A stretch of 64,000 bases of DNA, taken from contig WHUX01000012.1 in the NCBI GenBank assembly GCA_015179025.1, positions 496,001 to 560,000 on the forward strand, written 5' to 3'. Numbering within the stretch: position 1 is the first letter of the stretch; the number at the start of each line of letters is the position of its first letter. Source of the DNA: Terfezia claveryi (lineage: Eukaryota > Ascomycota > Pezizomycetes > Pezizales > Pezizaceae). Shown here piece by piece: positions 1 to 12,470 of the stretch. The position numbers and the translations under genes are program-made. Below the pieces are notes generated by a model. It saw nothing but the letters and a program-made list of their open reading frames with translations, was not told where the DNA came from and made no database searches.

Positions 1-580
1 GCTTGTGCTCCTTATACTCTATCGGCGCCTGCTTGTGTAGATGTTCTTCGGGCAAAATTTGTCTGTCAACTACAGGCTGCACTCTCGTTTGGTAATGATC
101 TTGATGTAGCTCCCGATCTACAGCGGTGATGGTCGTCTCCCTGTTCTCCTTAATGACGGTCTCCTTGGTAATGGCCGGATTGACAACCTCCCTAACCTCT
201 GTATCCGATTTGCGTTCGCCTGTGATGAGCGGATCTATATCGGCACATATAACCTTCACAGCTTCACCAGGGACATTTCGGGAAGTCTCCCCTATTGCTC
301 TGCCGGAGTTCCTGAAATTTGAACCTTCCCTCATACGAGTGGAAGGTTCTCCAATATCACGTGTGGTAGTCGCCTCCCCGACGTTCCTAACATTACCCTC
401 TCTAACGTTCTCGGTGTTACGATCTCCAGAGTCACTCTCCCTTCTATTCTCGCGCTCGGGGGGAACATGTGGTGAGCGAGATGGGTGGCTGTATAGATAA
501 CATATAAATTAGTTTTATCTATATTTACTTTGGGGAATTACCCACATGAAATCCTTCACGGCTTCTTTAGCTGCTTGCAT
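1..580 (-). CDS. Fungal allergen-like family protein, 3' end beyond the window
   Basis: The gene is read leftward and runs off the window, so the C-terminus is missing. A short first exon (580 to about 545) begins ATG and encodes MQAAKEAVKDF; after a ~56-nt intron with a CTATACAG acceptor near 489, the reading continues open to base 1. The exposed end carries the pattern VDRELHQDHYQTRVQPV followed by a 'LPEEHLHKQAP' segment. I recognise this as the hallmark of a fungal protein family usually annotated as 'allergen', whose molecular role is not established. A variable, charged, RE/RN-rich linker lies between the conserved N-terminal helix and the motif. The donor choice (GTGGGT against GTAATT three bases away) was made because only the former keeps the motif in frame. 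It is arranged head-to-head with the related gene at 1172-2998. Confidence 0.6.
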
Positions 581-934
581 GTTGATTGGGGTTCGAACTA
601 AACCGGCGTTGAGTAGGTATTGGTTTATCAATCAAGTTCGACTATGGAAAAATGAATTCGAAATGAGAAGACTCCGGGTGGATTTATGATCCTCCACCCT
701 CCACCAAGACAAAATAGTGAGCTCATCCCCAGCAGATATACGGAAAGATTCGCATGACAGGTATTTAGTTTCGTATGCCACTATATGATAGTTCCAAGCC
801 TCAATTTTCCACTTTTGATATACCCGTACCGGACGGAATTCAAATTCGGTCTCTAGTATTGGCGTGGGCGTGCAAATTAGTGATCATCTAGAGTTCATGA
901 CGATAATTATCATCATTTTGCTAAGCCAACGGCA

Positions 935-986
935 CATCCGATTCCTATAGCCCCATTGCCCATCCGATTCCTATAGCCCCATTGCC
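935..986. repeat. 26-bp perfect tandem repeat, two units, in divergent intergenic region
   Basis: Two adjacent identical 26-bp units (935-960 and 961-986) containing CCGATTCCTATAGCCCCATT lie midway in the ~590-bp region between the two divergent allergen-like genes. Nothing else is evident in this intergenic stretch. Confidence 0.85.
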
Positions 987-1171
987 CATCCCACGGCTGG
1001 TTACCGGATACACATTCACTAGGTGGCTACGAGGCTAATTCATCTCTAGTACTAGAATACGTACTACCAGCAATATCATTATGGGATATTACGCATGTGG
1101 CTCGCTCGAGATTGGAGGGTTAATATTGTGAACTTCATCACACCTGCCCCCAATCACTTGTTGTTCTGATC

Positions 1172-2998
1172 ATGCCTTCCAAATTCGGGATCAGAAAGCA
1201 TATCAGACAACTATTCCATCATTCTTCAAGGAAATTTGTAGCTAGCAAAGCTGGTCTTCCTAATTCATCCTCTACCACAGAACAGCACTCCTCCCCTCCG
1301 CAGCTGGGTGGTACGCATAAACCATATGAGCCCCATCATCCATCCCCTGCCCCAGATCACATTAACATAATTCAAGCACCGAGTTATAATTCACCTCGGA
1401 AGATCGAACCCCACATTGGTGTGTGTTTAGCCCACCCAGACTCTGAGATACCTGCTACACCAATTGGTGAAGAGCCTCCAACATTGTGGGGTTCAGAAAG
1501 CTACGAAGCGGTCCTCGCAGCTCATACTGAACCGCGTTTAGAAGACTATTTCTCTCCGCAGTGCGAGTCAGCAAAGAAACGAGTATATTAACCGGACCCG
1601 TGAATTTTCTGACCTTCCACCAGAGGCTATAAACGTCTTGTCGGAACCACCGCAATTGGAAGTACACTCCTCTGATAAGGCGTCATTAGCATTGGGAAGT
1701 GCAAGTTTAAGACTAAGATCCCAAGGCCAGCAGCCATCCAGTAGCTTTACCCGCTCGTCGATTCACCAAGGTAGTGTGAAAGGGGAAATGGAAGGATCTG
1801 TATGTAATCTGTCCCAGTTTGTAATAGAAAAGAGATTGACCAATATACATAGTCTTCTGTCGATTCGAAGAGTGTCTATAGTAGAAAGTGCAAGATCTCG
1901 TCTGAATACAAGGTTCTGGAATATATTCTGATTTACATATCCGTGCAACTGTAGTACCGAATCCCCACAAGGTAGCAACGCCCCATCAGACAACTTGAAT
2001 CATCCGGAGTTACCGTCTGTGGAGAAGCATAAGCAGGAACATTGTGAAAGTCCTGTTTTAGGGTGGCCAAAGCTGAGGTCAGAAAACGCAGCCGTGGATC
2101 ATTTGATCTTGCATGCTTCACAGGAATCACCTGAAGATCAGAAGGATTATTCTTTAAGAGATGGTGATTCTGGATTTTGGGATAGGAGACTTACACTGGG
2201 AACTTATGCTTCAGGTTAGATAATGAAAACTCGCATATTATTGTGATAATATTATAAAACATTGGCTTATTGGTCCCAAAAATTCAGATCAGTACCGCAG
2301 AGAGAATTTTCAGTGGGATGATTCAACCTCAGCACAGTTGTGGCGTGAATCTCTCTCCCAGGGCCCAAGTCAACCGTCACCTCAGGGTAATGAGACACCT
2401 CACCTATTTACTACTACCTACGCTGCCCGACAGTCACTCAGCGGCACGGGATTGCCACCAGCATATCACCACGATGCGGAGATATACCACACCCATGTCC
2501 CTTCAGTGACACATTCGATAGATAAACATGTTGGCTATAATTTCCGTATGATTTTGCCCACCCCAGAATCGTATACCCCGTCTGATATCTCCTGTTCAAG
2601 CCATAATTCACGAACGTACTATCCCTCAACATCGAGAGATCCGCCACGAACATATCACACGAGACATCCACACTTACGAAATCAAGCCCGCTTTACAACC
2701 TGTTGTCAAACCCGAGTATCTTACCCCAAAGCATGTCGTTCAGCTTGAGGGTGGTGAGACTAGAGATATTACTGCAAGAGAAGCCACGAGTGGAAATTAT
2801 CTGGTCGTGAACACGGAAAATAGAGTGATTGTTCCTGCATCGGTGAGAAATATTGATGAATATTCAGAACAGGTAAGAGATATGGATACCAGTAGCAGGG
2901 GACCTAGCAGACAAGAAGGAGAGGGGTATAGCCCTCAGGAACACCTGGAGGAAGTACAATATCGGGATAGAAGAGGCACCTTTGGAAATGTGCCCTGA
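1172..2998 (+). CDS. Hypothetical multi-exon protein with allergen-like C-terminal region
   Basis: A run of coding-like, hydrophilic plus-strand segments starts at ATG 1172 (MPSKFGIRKHIRQLFHHSSR) and ends at TGA 2996-2998. The segments lie in different frames: 1172 to about 1530, about 1586-1928, 1995 to about 2212, about 2289-2510 and about 2572-2998. Plausible short introns bridge the gaps, for example GTTAGA to AAATTCAG at about 2214-2288. The last exon has the signature 'REIRHEHITRDIHTY' then 'LQPVVKPEYLTPKH', which matches the layout of the divergent gene at the left edge (basic-His segment, then VQPV, then LP-x-H). Only the C-terminal third is recognisable; the N-terminal half has no family I know. 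An in-frame TGA at 1929 and weak splice sites leave open that it is a decaying gene. Exon borders are uncertain. Confidence 0.42.
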
Positions 2999-3210
2999 TA
3001 TGGGGGATTTTGTGTATAGCGTTAGGAATTCCCCGAACTATTATTACAGTGGAGAATAATTGCTATAAGACTAGTTACAGTTAGTTATGATAGACTGAGC
3101 TGAAGTGAAGAGGGTCAAATTATATTGCAACCCCCAATACCGATTCCAACTTATAACTAACAAATTTAAACAAAAAAGTTCTAACTTTGGCCTAGGGCTG
3201 CAAAACAGAA

Positions 3211-3280
3211 GGTCAGACGGGGAATCGAACCCCGATTACAAGAATCAGAATCTTGTGTGCTACCTTTACACCATCCAACC
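3211..3280 (-). tRNA. tRNA-Gln (anticodon CUG)
   Basis: The minus strand folds as a 70-nt cloverleaf. The acceptor arm GGTTGGA pairs with TCTGACC (with G-T wobbles), there is a D-arm with AAAGGTAG, and the anticodon stem CAAGA/TCTTG encloses loop TTCTGAT, giving anticodon CTG. The T-arm CGGGG-TTCGATT-CCCCG is canonical. There is no intron, and CCA is not encoded, as usual in eukaryotes. Confidence 0.93.
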
Positions 3281-3547
3281 GCTTTGGTTGTGTAGCTTGT
3301 CTTAGAGATTAACTTCAACACTTAAGGCTTGGAGTAAATGCAAACTTTTAAATCAATGACAGGAATGTCAAGAGGAGATTTTATGGTACATATATAACAA
3401 AACAAATTCATAATGCGTATTCAATAAAATTACCGATCATCCAAACCAAGCTTTTCACTGAGAGAACGCTCCTCCGTAATTACCCACACTAATGCTTTGG
3501 AGCTTCAAGTGGGGTAGGCGTAGGATTCTAGACGTCTCCTCTCCGGA

Positions 3548-4285
3548 TCAGATGCTAAAGCCCAAACTCTCAGGCTCGCCAATTTCTGTTCTCATTTCAT
3601 AACAGTAATTTGCCAAGAAGTCCGTCGTAAGTTCCTGTCTCGACATGAGACTCGACCTCCTATGACTTCTGGGAACATTTGGTGGAGTTCCCAGCTGCTG
3701 CTGTGCCTTCGCAAACATCCCCTTAGCTCCTTCTGTAGTGACTTTTCTCGCAGTTTCGGAGGCTTTCTCAATTACACCAGGACCATCATCATCACGACCG
3801 CTACTGCCAAATCCGAGGCTTTCCCCGACGTTGAGGCTTTGGGAAGTGGAATCTTTACCGATCCCGGCATTGGATGTGCGTGTGATTTTACCCATCTAAG
3901 GACAAGAGAAATATAAGCCGAGATTCATGCAGAGCAAAAACATAGGGTCAGAAGGACTACGAACGATTCCCTCTCTGTCTGTCCCACGCGTAACATCTGG
4001 TCTGTCTCTCCTTCCTGATGAATATTCACTCCGGCCTTCACGTGGATTCGGCGTGGTATTGGCTGGTGTAGGGGTTGCTCCCGTACCCCCACGAGAGACG
4101 GCAGAATTTTCACGATTTTGGTCGGAAGACATGTTTCTACTTGGGCTTCTGCTTTGAGATCGACTTCGTGAAGAATCTGGGTTAGGAGACCTAGGGTACT
4201 GGAATTGCTCCGGTGGTGGAATTAATTGATGCGTCTTTTCGGATTGAATGTCAACGATAGTGCAATGGTTTCGAACTGAGGTGAA
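3548..4285 (-). CDS. Hypothetical Ser/Arg-rich protein
   Basis: Two minus-strand segments fit one spliced gene. The upstream segment reads through about 4285-3976 with an RS-type run 'SSRSRSQSRSPSR' and a Gly/Pro/Thr-rich stretch. A ~75-nt intron ending TTGTCCTTAG at about 3896 joins it in phase 0 (donor GTTCGT, weak) to a 115-codon segment that ends at TGA/TAA 3548 with 'ETARKVTTEGAKGMFAKA'. The upstream segment is open well 5' of its only ATG (4132) and probably begins at a CACCTCAG acceptor near 4290, so a further 5' exon is expected but not found. No domain is recognised. The short amphipathic 'ETARKV..KGMFAKAQQQL' stretch could be a helix. Alternatively, 3548-3895 and 3896-4132 are separate chance ORFs. 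Confidence 0.38.
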
Positions 4286-4289
4286 TTGA

Positions 4290-6261
4290 AATGATAGAGA
4301 GAACTTGCAGACCCTGGTTGGTGGTCTCGTAACTAAGCTGGGTAACTGACGTCATCATGACTTTGGGCTTAATTAGGCAGTCGACGGCCAAGCACCAATC
4401 AGAACACGCCTCAATGCGGTACCTTTGTATAGTCTCATTATTTGTGAACGTCTGGCTCTTGAACCCCAGGAACATGGGCAGCTATCCTCGCCATGGAAGG
4501 CTTGCTGCACTGCTCGCCGTGTGGGTCGATACCAATCTTGCCCAATACAGTCTGAGCTGCCTCAATTGGGTACTCAAATTTGATACTTGGCCTGAACTGA
4601 CTACCTACGATACTGGCCACTATATATGCTTGAGCAGCATCTCTTTGGAGATTATGATCTAGGGGGCCGTAAAGTACAGTGTGGGTACTAGTAAGTATGG
4701 AAATCGCAAATAGTGACGAGATAAGTCTCCAATCCCAACCTTAAGCGAATTTTGCTCCTTTAATTAATTGTCACGGTCTCGCCTAGGGATACAACACTAC
4801 ATAGTACTATATAGTACTACGCAAATAGATCCACTGCTTCCAGTATGAGTGGGGAATTTTTTAAGAGTGTGGGCCGACCTGAACCTCAGTCCATTGCTCC
4901 TCATACAGTATACAGTCCCATGCATTACTCAGATGTGTTGAGACACCTGCATGCCAAGAAGTATATATGTACTTAAATCAAGTACATGAACACTAAAGCA
5001 GGCATTAGACTAGCCTTCAAGATCCATGGCAAAAGCAAGCAGGTCAAAGAGTAGTCTGGTTGCCAGACTAGTCAAAGAGTTGGACCGAAATACGGTAGTC
5101 TTAAAGGTCTGTTTCAAGTACTGGTTGCATCGAAATGGAAAGTCAGACCACTGGCGATGCAAATGTGAAAAACTCCCGAACCGCAGCCCCGATGCAAGGA
5201 AGTCGGGTACTACCCGGAGTGGCGTTCGGCGGTCTATGCATTTCTAACGTTAAAGTCATATCACTTCCTGTTACTAGTTAGCCTCAGGAGCTAGCGCGGC
5301 TTAAGGTTTGGAACATCCTACAAGGGAAGGCGCGCCCTCGTCAGGCATATACAGACTGTACCAGAAAAACCCAAAAAAAAAAGAGTACATGAACTGTCCG
5401 TTTTGTACATGAATGGAAACTAATTCGGTCTGGGCCGGGCATTGTGTAACGGCTATGTAACGGCTACAACTTGCTGTCAAGCATTATATGTCGTCATCAC
5501 ATCTTTCATCTTGATTTTAGGATCGGCCACCTGAGGGCTGCTTCGCTGGCGAAGAAAAATAAAAAAAGAAAAAATGGATAAGGCGCCTCCTTTTCCTTCT
5601 AGTCCCACGATATACACTATGTTCACAGCTTTGTGAGTAAGAAGGTGTCTGCAATTGAGAGTCAAACGCAAAATCTCTCTTTTGGGGTTTTCTGAAGTGG
5701 ACAGAATATTAGTCTCGTGACCTTGATAACACAAATATACCTAGGCACAATCACGGCTTTTGAGGGTAATGAAATATACATACTACCATTGCTTATTGGC
5801 AATGAACGTGTGCGCAAACGGGTGTGATATCAACTTCTTGCAGCAAGGACAGGGTTGATATCGGTGTCTAGAGCACATATGCATCGAGTGGCCAGGGCTA
5901 GGAATAAAGGTTACAAAATTCTTTTACCATGACAGTATCCATCTATTTCCTTATAGCATCATGTACATACATATAACGCGCGAGAGGCAGTGAATCCACC
6001 CGGGCTTCTGGATGGCTGGCCCGAACGACTGATTTTCTGTTTAAAGGAACAAAAATAGGATTTTGTTCCCAGACTAGTGTTTAGTGCTGAATGGGATCTC
6101 GTGTTGTCTCGAGTCGAGAAATAACCAAAAAGTTGCTAGGGAGAGTCTAATCATAATTCAAACAAGTTGCACAGGCACTGAGATGGTTCACCAATTGATA
6201 TGGTACAGTTCCAGCCTAGATTAATATAATTGAGATATACAAGGTTTCTGGAATAGTTCCG
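4290..6261. other. Gene-free AT-rich stretch
   Basis: I see no convincing coding pattern or RNA gene here. It contains the micro-insertion at 5043-5079 and several degenerate short repeats. The ATG-initiated 74-codon ORF at 5026 starts just upstream of that insertion and is judged spurious. Confidence 0.5.
5043..5079. mobile_element. 19-bp palindromic micro-insertion with perfect 9-bp target duplication
   Basis: GTCAAAGAG (5043-5051) is followed by the 19-bp near-perfect palindrome TAGTCTGGTTGCCAGACTA (5052-5070) and then by GTCAAAGAG again (5071-5079). The insert consists of two inverted TAGTCTGG ends separated by three bases, which is what a collapsed terminal-inverted-repeat element or excision footprint would leave. 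A 9-bp duplication is typical of Mutator-like elements (family knowledge). Confidence 0.65.
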
Positions 6262-8224
6262 TTAGCTCCCTTCCCTCAACTCCCTCACTAACAACACCAA
6301 TTCTCCTACGGATTGGGCTGCGACCCTGTCCACCCACCGCATATCTGTGTCCTCCTCGACAATTTCCAGGTCAAATCGCCGGAAGAGTATAGCCAAAGTA
6401 ATATAGAGCTCAGCGGTGGCAAGACTAGACGAAGTCAATATCCCAATTAGAAATGTATAATTGGTAGTCAAAAGAATAAAGACTTACTTGGAGCCTAAGC
6501 ACATCCGATTACCCTTTGAGAAGGAACACAAATTCCTGTCCATATCCCGACGAGGTGTACCATCTTTTTCTAACCATCTTTCCGGAATAAACTGGTTTGG
6601 CTCATACCAGATCTCAGGATGGAAGTTTTGCATGTTCGCTGACATGGAAATGATTGACTAGAAATTAATATATTAATATTTAGTAAAGATTACCACAGGT
6701 GAGGTTGAGCGTCACGCCCAACTTACTCCACTTGGAACGTGCCATCCATCAACGTTAAATCCACCAGACGGGACTACCCTCGGCAATTTCCCGGGCACAG
6801 GTACACTCATACGAATGATCTCCTTGATGCACCCCATCTGATAGCTCGTTAATGTCAATAAATACCTATAGCACCTCTCACAGAGTACCCACAAAGTAGC
6901 TTGACCTCTCCAGTTCTAGAAAGGTAATTGGGGAATTCTTATCTGGCCATATGCGGCGTAATTCTTTCCCCACTTTCTCAGAGATGCCGTCTGTTGCCAA
7001 CATGTAGTAAATACCATACATCATGGCATTACTTGCTTCCTCGACACCGCCTCCCATGACTGTAATCGCTTCTTCTAACATCTCCTTCGCCGTAGGCTGT
7101 TTATAAGCTTGTATTTTGTCGCTTTGGGGATTGTAATGAGGCGTTGAAGGAAAGAGAAGTTGGCTGAATAGGTTCTTGTGTTTTGCCCCTCCAGTTAGGA
7201 GGATGTGGTCAATGTGTGACATACATTCCTTGATATCATATTTTGAGTGAGTGTTTGCAACGTGATACATGAAGGCAACGCACAGTCATCAAATCCCGCA
7301 TTCCCAAAGATGCTTCGATGTGAAAAATATTCACAAACCAATCTGGTAAATTGACTAGAAATAGCTGGAGTCTCCAGAACCTCTGCATAAACCAAAATCC
7401 CTGAGCAGCTCCGGCCAATGCTCTGATAAATCTTGGAGGGATAGCCTTATCGATCCCTGCCTTAGTAGTTTTTATTTCAACTTTCTCGACTGATTCGAAG
7501 CTTCTACCGTAGCAAAAATCACTGATAATATCACTCGTCAACATCTTAAATAGCACCTTAGTTCCAATCTTCCTCCCCGCTTGTGATTGCCCAGACTGAG
7601 GCGTGTAAGCCTGAAGCTTATCGCAGAGACTGTAGACGGTCTTCCAAATTACACGCTCCATGTCGATAACATTTTGGCGGCAAAAGAGAGGTGTCAAAAG
7701 TTCCCTGCGGGCTCGGTGAGCATGGTTGTCCATAATTCCAATTGAAGCAGTATCAGCAAGGAACATGCGATAGAATGGATAATATTTATTGAACACAGGT
7801 TTTGTCTTGAGGTAAATTTCATTATATGCAGCGGGCGTCGTAATGTGAATTTCATTCGGATTAATTCGTACAACGGGGCCTAATTCCCGCTTGTGTCAGT
7901 ACGCTGGTGATCAGTTGCCTCATTTATCTCCATGAGGAACCACCCACCGTATTTTTCATGCCACTCTTTCCTTTTATGGGTTGCTTGGCCATCCTTAACA
8001 AAATTCCAATAAAATTCGTGCCAGGAGGTCGCTGCTGCGAGTTTAGGACCGGGGAACCGTGCAAGTGGATGGAAGTAGAGCCGGTATATCACCAAGCAAA
8101 TGGGATATAACAGACCCAATGGCAACAAAATCCCACGGACTAGCAAAGAAAATGGAACATGAAATAAGACTGAAGTTAGATAATCTGAAGTTGTCTCATC
8201 AAAGAGGCCTGCGAAAGCTGTCAT
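6262..8224 (-). CDS. Cytochrome P450 monooxygenase, intact, six exons
   Basis: Heme-thiolate monooxygenase, expected ER-anchored. Exons fit as 8224-7948, 7879-7284, 7228-6893, 6837-6727, 6657-6488 and 6424-6262, all with GT...AG introns of 55-69 nt, giving 550 residues with no stop. Residues ~27-50 form a hydrophobic anchor followed by the Pro-rich hinge [11 protein letters not shown]. The K-helix ExxR is E409-R412 (KEIIRM), PERW is at 465-468, and the heme loop [10 protein letters not shown] matches FxxGxRxCxG with the ligand at Cys493. Start ATG 8224 was preferred because the longer frame begins with GTG. The overall pattern resembles trichodiene-oxygenase-like and other fungal secondary-metabolism P450s, but no cluster partner is adjacent. 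Oddity: the I-helix motif reads GGGVEEAS (350-357), lacking the usual Thr of AGxxT. Substrate unknown. Confidence 0.93.
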
Positions 8225-10930
8225 CTTGATGCCCAACAATATGTCGTCCGGGTATTCATCAGGGCAATCACACTTAATAACGGACACTGACTATACTGGG
8301 CTTTATAGGAAAATCTTAGCGTGTCTGGTAATATAACGCATACCCTACTCGGATGTACCTGTATATAAGCACCGAAGCGAATGCAGGAAACCGACTGGAC
8401 TGACAACCTTTTTTAGGATGCTCAAAATGGGGGAAAAGGAAAGGGTGACTTGACTGTGCATATTTGGCCCGGCTAAGCTAATGGAAACCTGCAGGTGCAG
8501 TTGATTAAGGCACCTCCTGGGTTCTCAGGGAGATGAAACAACTTCTTTATTGCATGCAGTTGCACCCGCCTGCTGAAAAGATTTTATCGGATGATATACC
8601 ATGAGAAAAAGGAGCGATTCTTACTACTGTACTGGAACTTATTTTGCCTATTGATGTATAGTGTCTGGAGCTGTATGTACTAATGTAGATCGAATCGGAT
8701 CTAGACTGGACAGACTTATCGGCAGGATCATGGTAAGTATGCTCTATTGCGGCCCCCATGAGTGTATGTGTAAATGCTCCACCAAAACCCTGATACAGCT
8801 GCAAGATATGTGTTTGTATCATCTAATTTTACCACACCACTTCTGTAGAGTTGCGGTTTAAAAAGGCGCCTGTATACCCAATTCATCCCTAATCTGAAGA
8901 ATTACTGTGGCCAATCCAGCCAACATATCCACCCATACACTCAGAAGAGAAAGGGTAGGGACTATATCAGAACCAGTGAGGTATTACTTATTTGCTGTAC
9001 CTCGATGCCAAAGAATTTCCGAAGTTTAGATAAAATAATAGTAGTAATCGTTATTTCAATGTGACAATGAATTGTGGTTCATGGTTCGAATCAAACGGGT
9101 TATTCTCTGGCCGTTGACGAATTATTCTAGAGACATATATATGTACCCAAAAGCATACGTTGATACGAAAAGATATGTTACTACTTGTGCTCGCTAAGAG
9201 TGCACCTGTTGACTCCGTTGAAGAAAGGGAATTGCCATATAAGTATGTCACTTGACAACGATTTTGCAAAGCAATATCATTGTAACTATAACTAGATGCA
9301 ATTAACCCCATTAATTTTGATAAAAGATAGTTGTGTGACGCAACGTGATTGGGAATGGGGGAGGGCCGAAGTCTCATCAATATTAGCCGGGCCACGGACG
9401 CAGGGCAGAAGTAATTTTTCGCAATAGATACGGTATATACTGTACATAAATAATTGCGATGGGCTGAAGATATTCGCGTCATCACATCCACCCCAAATTC
9501 TCTATTTAAAATGGACTAGACTCCCAAAAAATCAAAAGTCGGTCTATACTTAGAGGCAGCCACCGCTTATCGAGCTCCAGGTCTTGAGTGTACAGTACTG
9601 CGTAAGTAACGAGAGGTGCTCAATGGTCTTTATCACCCGGCTGGTGTGGGTAAAGACTACGTTTCGCAACATTCGATGAGTAGGCATCACTGACATGGAA
9701 GTTATATTGATTCCTGCAATAAGCGGTTCATATGCACAAAATATATATTTGCTGCAGTAAGTGCAGGAGCCACCTGCGTTTGCTACGCCAGACCCACACA
9801 TAAGTCTCGCCTTACTTTACCAACGACATGGATGCGGAACTACTGCTAAATAGTGAGCTACAGTTAACAGATAACAGCAACGAAACGCACACAAAAATGC
9901 CGAACGATTGGTAATTCATGTAAAATTCGAGATTATTCCTCAAGTGCTTCTCACCTATTGTTCCCAATTGATTTAGTATGGCCCTAGTTGCAGAAACTGG
10001 GAGAGGTATGGGTACGTTACAATTGTATATGCTGTATGAAACACAGCACTTTGCAAGCTCTGTACCACGCAATACTAATTCCTAGTATCCGGTTTTTTGT
10101 AGATAGGAGCCTTAGACCATTTATCTAATCTAGAAATGACCAGCTGATTCTGTCAGTGGTTGATTTTCCACAGCTTCTCGAAAAGAAGCAATTCTTTGGA
10201 AGTAAAATTACCAGCGTGTGCATATGGTATTGTAACAGGGGACATTAGTATGATAGGAGATAGGAGATAGGAGTGTAAAAAGGATTTGTTTTAGAGATAG
10301 ATGTAGTGGTTATACGGATACATTGCAAAATATTCATTCCAAGATCTTGGAAAGTGAAGACCTACCGTAGACAAGTTCTCCCTAGATATGTATGGTGGCT
10401 CCTTCAGGATATAACTGACAGATGTTACCCTTCTATACCCTCTTCTCATGTCCCTTCTATAACTACTTACTTAGTGTGTTACACGGCAGATGCTACTCCC
10501 TCTACTTCTCCTTGAATTTCTAGTCAGAAATTCCCTATCCGTCGCTATCTACACCAAACCTTCGAATCTAATCACAGTCTCTATATATTTATAAGCTAAA
10601 AACCTGAGCGTAGGTAAGTAGTATGTATAGCTAGTATATACTTATACATTATGTAACGGGACATAAGTTTTGGGCAAAAGAAGGGAACATGGCTCACGGC
10701 AAATAATGCAAAAAATACGTGAATCATCAATTAATTCCATAACTCTCCCAGGTGATATATCTACAAGTTTTACTCCCACTATATGCTGATACAGTAGCTC
10801 TACTAAGCCTTAAAATAATTGAAAATGAGGGATTGGCTAGATGTTGGAAACTTTGTTCCGCTTTTGTCGAAAACAAGGTAGCCTGCTAATATGTACGAGG
10901 CCTGCTAGTCCGGCTTCCCCTAGAAGCCTG

Positions 10931-10961
10931 CCTACAACGTGGCATGAGACTACCTACAACG
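10931..10961. mobile_element. 13-bp micro-insertion with perfect 9-bp direct repeats
   Basis: CCTACAACG (10931-10939) and CCTACAACG (10953-10961) flank TGGCATGAGACTA, whose AGACTA end matches the end of the TAGTCTGG family. A further GTAACCAGACTA follows immediately at 10962-10973, suggesting a second event or a nested end. Confidence 0.5.
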
Positions 10962-12435
10962 GTAACCAGACTACTATATTCTACAGCCGCTGAATAAGCA
11001 GGTTAGTTTACAGCCTGAGCCACCTTCTTTCTTTTTTAAATTATTTTTAGAGTCAAGTATCCGTAATCGGCAATTAGTCCTAGCTGGCTTGCACTACGGT
11101 AGCCCCCCAGTAGAGATCTAAGACCTAAGCGGCCTTAGTATGCAAATACCACCACGAATTAACAATCTTATGATCTCAAAAAGTAAATACTTGCTGAGCT
11201 CAAGAGATTTATATATTCCTACCTTCCCTACCTAATAAACGTGAGAAATTCTTAAAGTCTTAAAAGTAACATAGCCGACCAAAGTGGTGGGCCAAATTTC
11301 CCATAATACAACTATTAAATTAGTCAAAAAAATGGGACTAAAACGCTGGAATTACCTTGCTAAGAGAAATGATATATCTCTTGCGTTTTTCTAGAAATGA
11401 TTGCTAGTGTAACAATTGAAACACTGGTCACATATACTTAACATATGGGATTTAACATAATTTGGCACGCCAACGTCCCACTCTGATATCTGACTTTGGG
11501 CTATACACAAGTTATACTTAGAGTAATGTCTATATATTAGGAAATAGAACCGAACATTTGAAGGTTATCTGGCTCATCAGTGGTAGAATATTGAGTTTTG
11601 AATTAGAAGTACTGTCATCTGTGAGTTATTTCTATACCAATGATTGAAATTATTATATATTGAACTTTGAATCCTGTTCCAGAGCCGTTATACTAACAGA
11701 CCCTTTATGGTCTTAATTTATTATTCATCTGTTCAAATTAGTGTGCATGCTATATTGGGGTTTACATCTCAATCGCACTGTTGCTATAACAAGGGTGGCC
11801 CATTACTATTAAGCAGGGTATGGTTAGCTATTCTTAAATTTGTGAAAGGTAGGGTCTATGGATCAATCTCTGATTTTAAATTTCTTTTAAAACTGGCAAT
11901 TTGGTGTGAAAACGACATGACCTAGAACTATAAGTAGACCATTCAAGCTCATATATATGCCCTGGCCATAGTTGAACGAAAAAAAAAATTTTTAAGGTGC
12001 GTAGAATATATGGCTAATGACCGTAGGCACCAAGCAGAGCATAGGCACTCTCAAGAATGACCTAATTTAGAGGGTTTTGATGGAAAGTATCCCTATAGTA
12101 CTGAGAGAACTTCCGCTATATCAAGCAGAACCTGGAGGCAGCAGCTCAAAAATGTTCTCCAATGCGTCCACAACATCGAGTTCCGTTATACTTATACATC
12201 TGCGGACCAAGACTATCTACCTCCATGCAGCTTCTGGCCTGCGGAAGCTCTATGAATAGTAGCTCAATGGTTTGAGGAGCATTTCTCGTGCCTGGTATGC
12301 AGCGCAGCCAATGGCTAGGGTGGCCAGCCGGGAGTCGGGGGTACCTACTTACAGCATACGACGGTATTACACAACCTGCCAGCTAGCCTAGGTGGGTTAA
12401 AGTAAGCGTGGTGCTGAAATGTGAATGTTGAGCTG

Positions 12436-12470
12436 ACTGCCCCCTGGTGCCAACCAGACTAACTGCCCTG
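12436..12470. mobile_element. 15-bp micro-insertion GTGCCAACCAGACTA with near-perfect flanking repeats
   Basis: GTGCCAACCAGACTA (12447-12461) is the exact reverse complement of the 15-mer at 22496. It is flanked by ACTGCCCCCTG and ACTGCCCTG, direct repeats differing only in C-run length. Confidence 0.55.

Noticed and set aside
9051..9491. 146-codon minus-strand ORF
   Set aside because: AT-driven composition, no domain, no splice-consistent partners, in a 7-kb region with no other coding signal.
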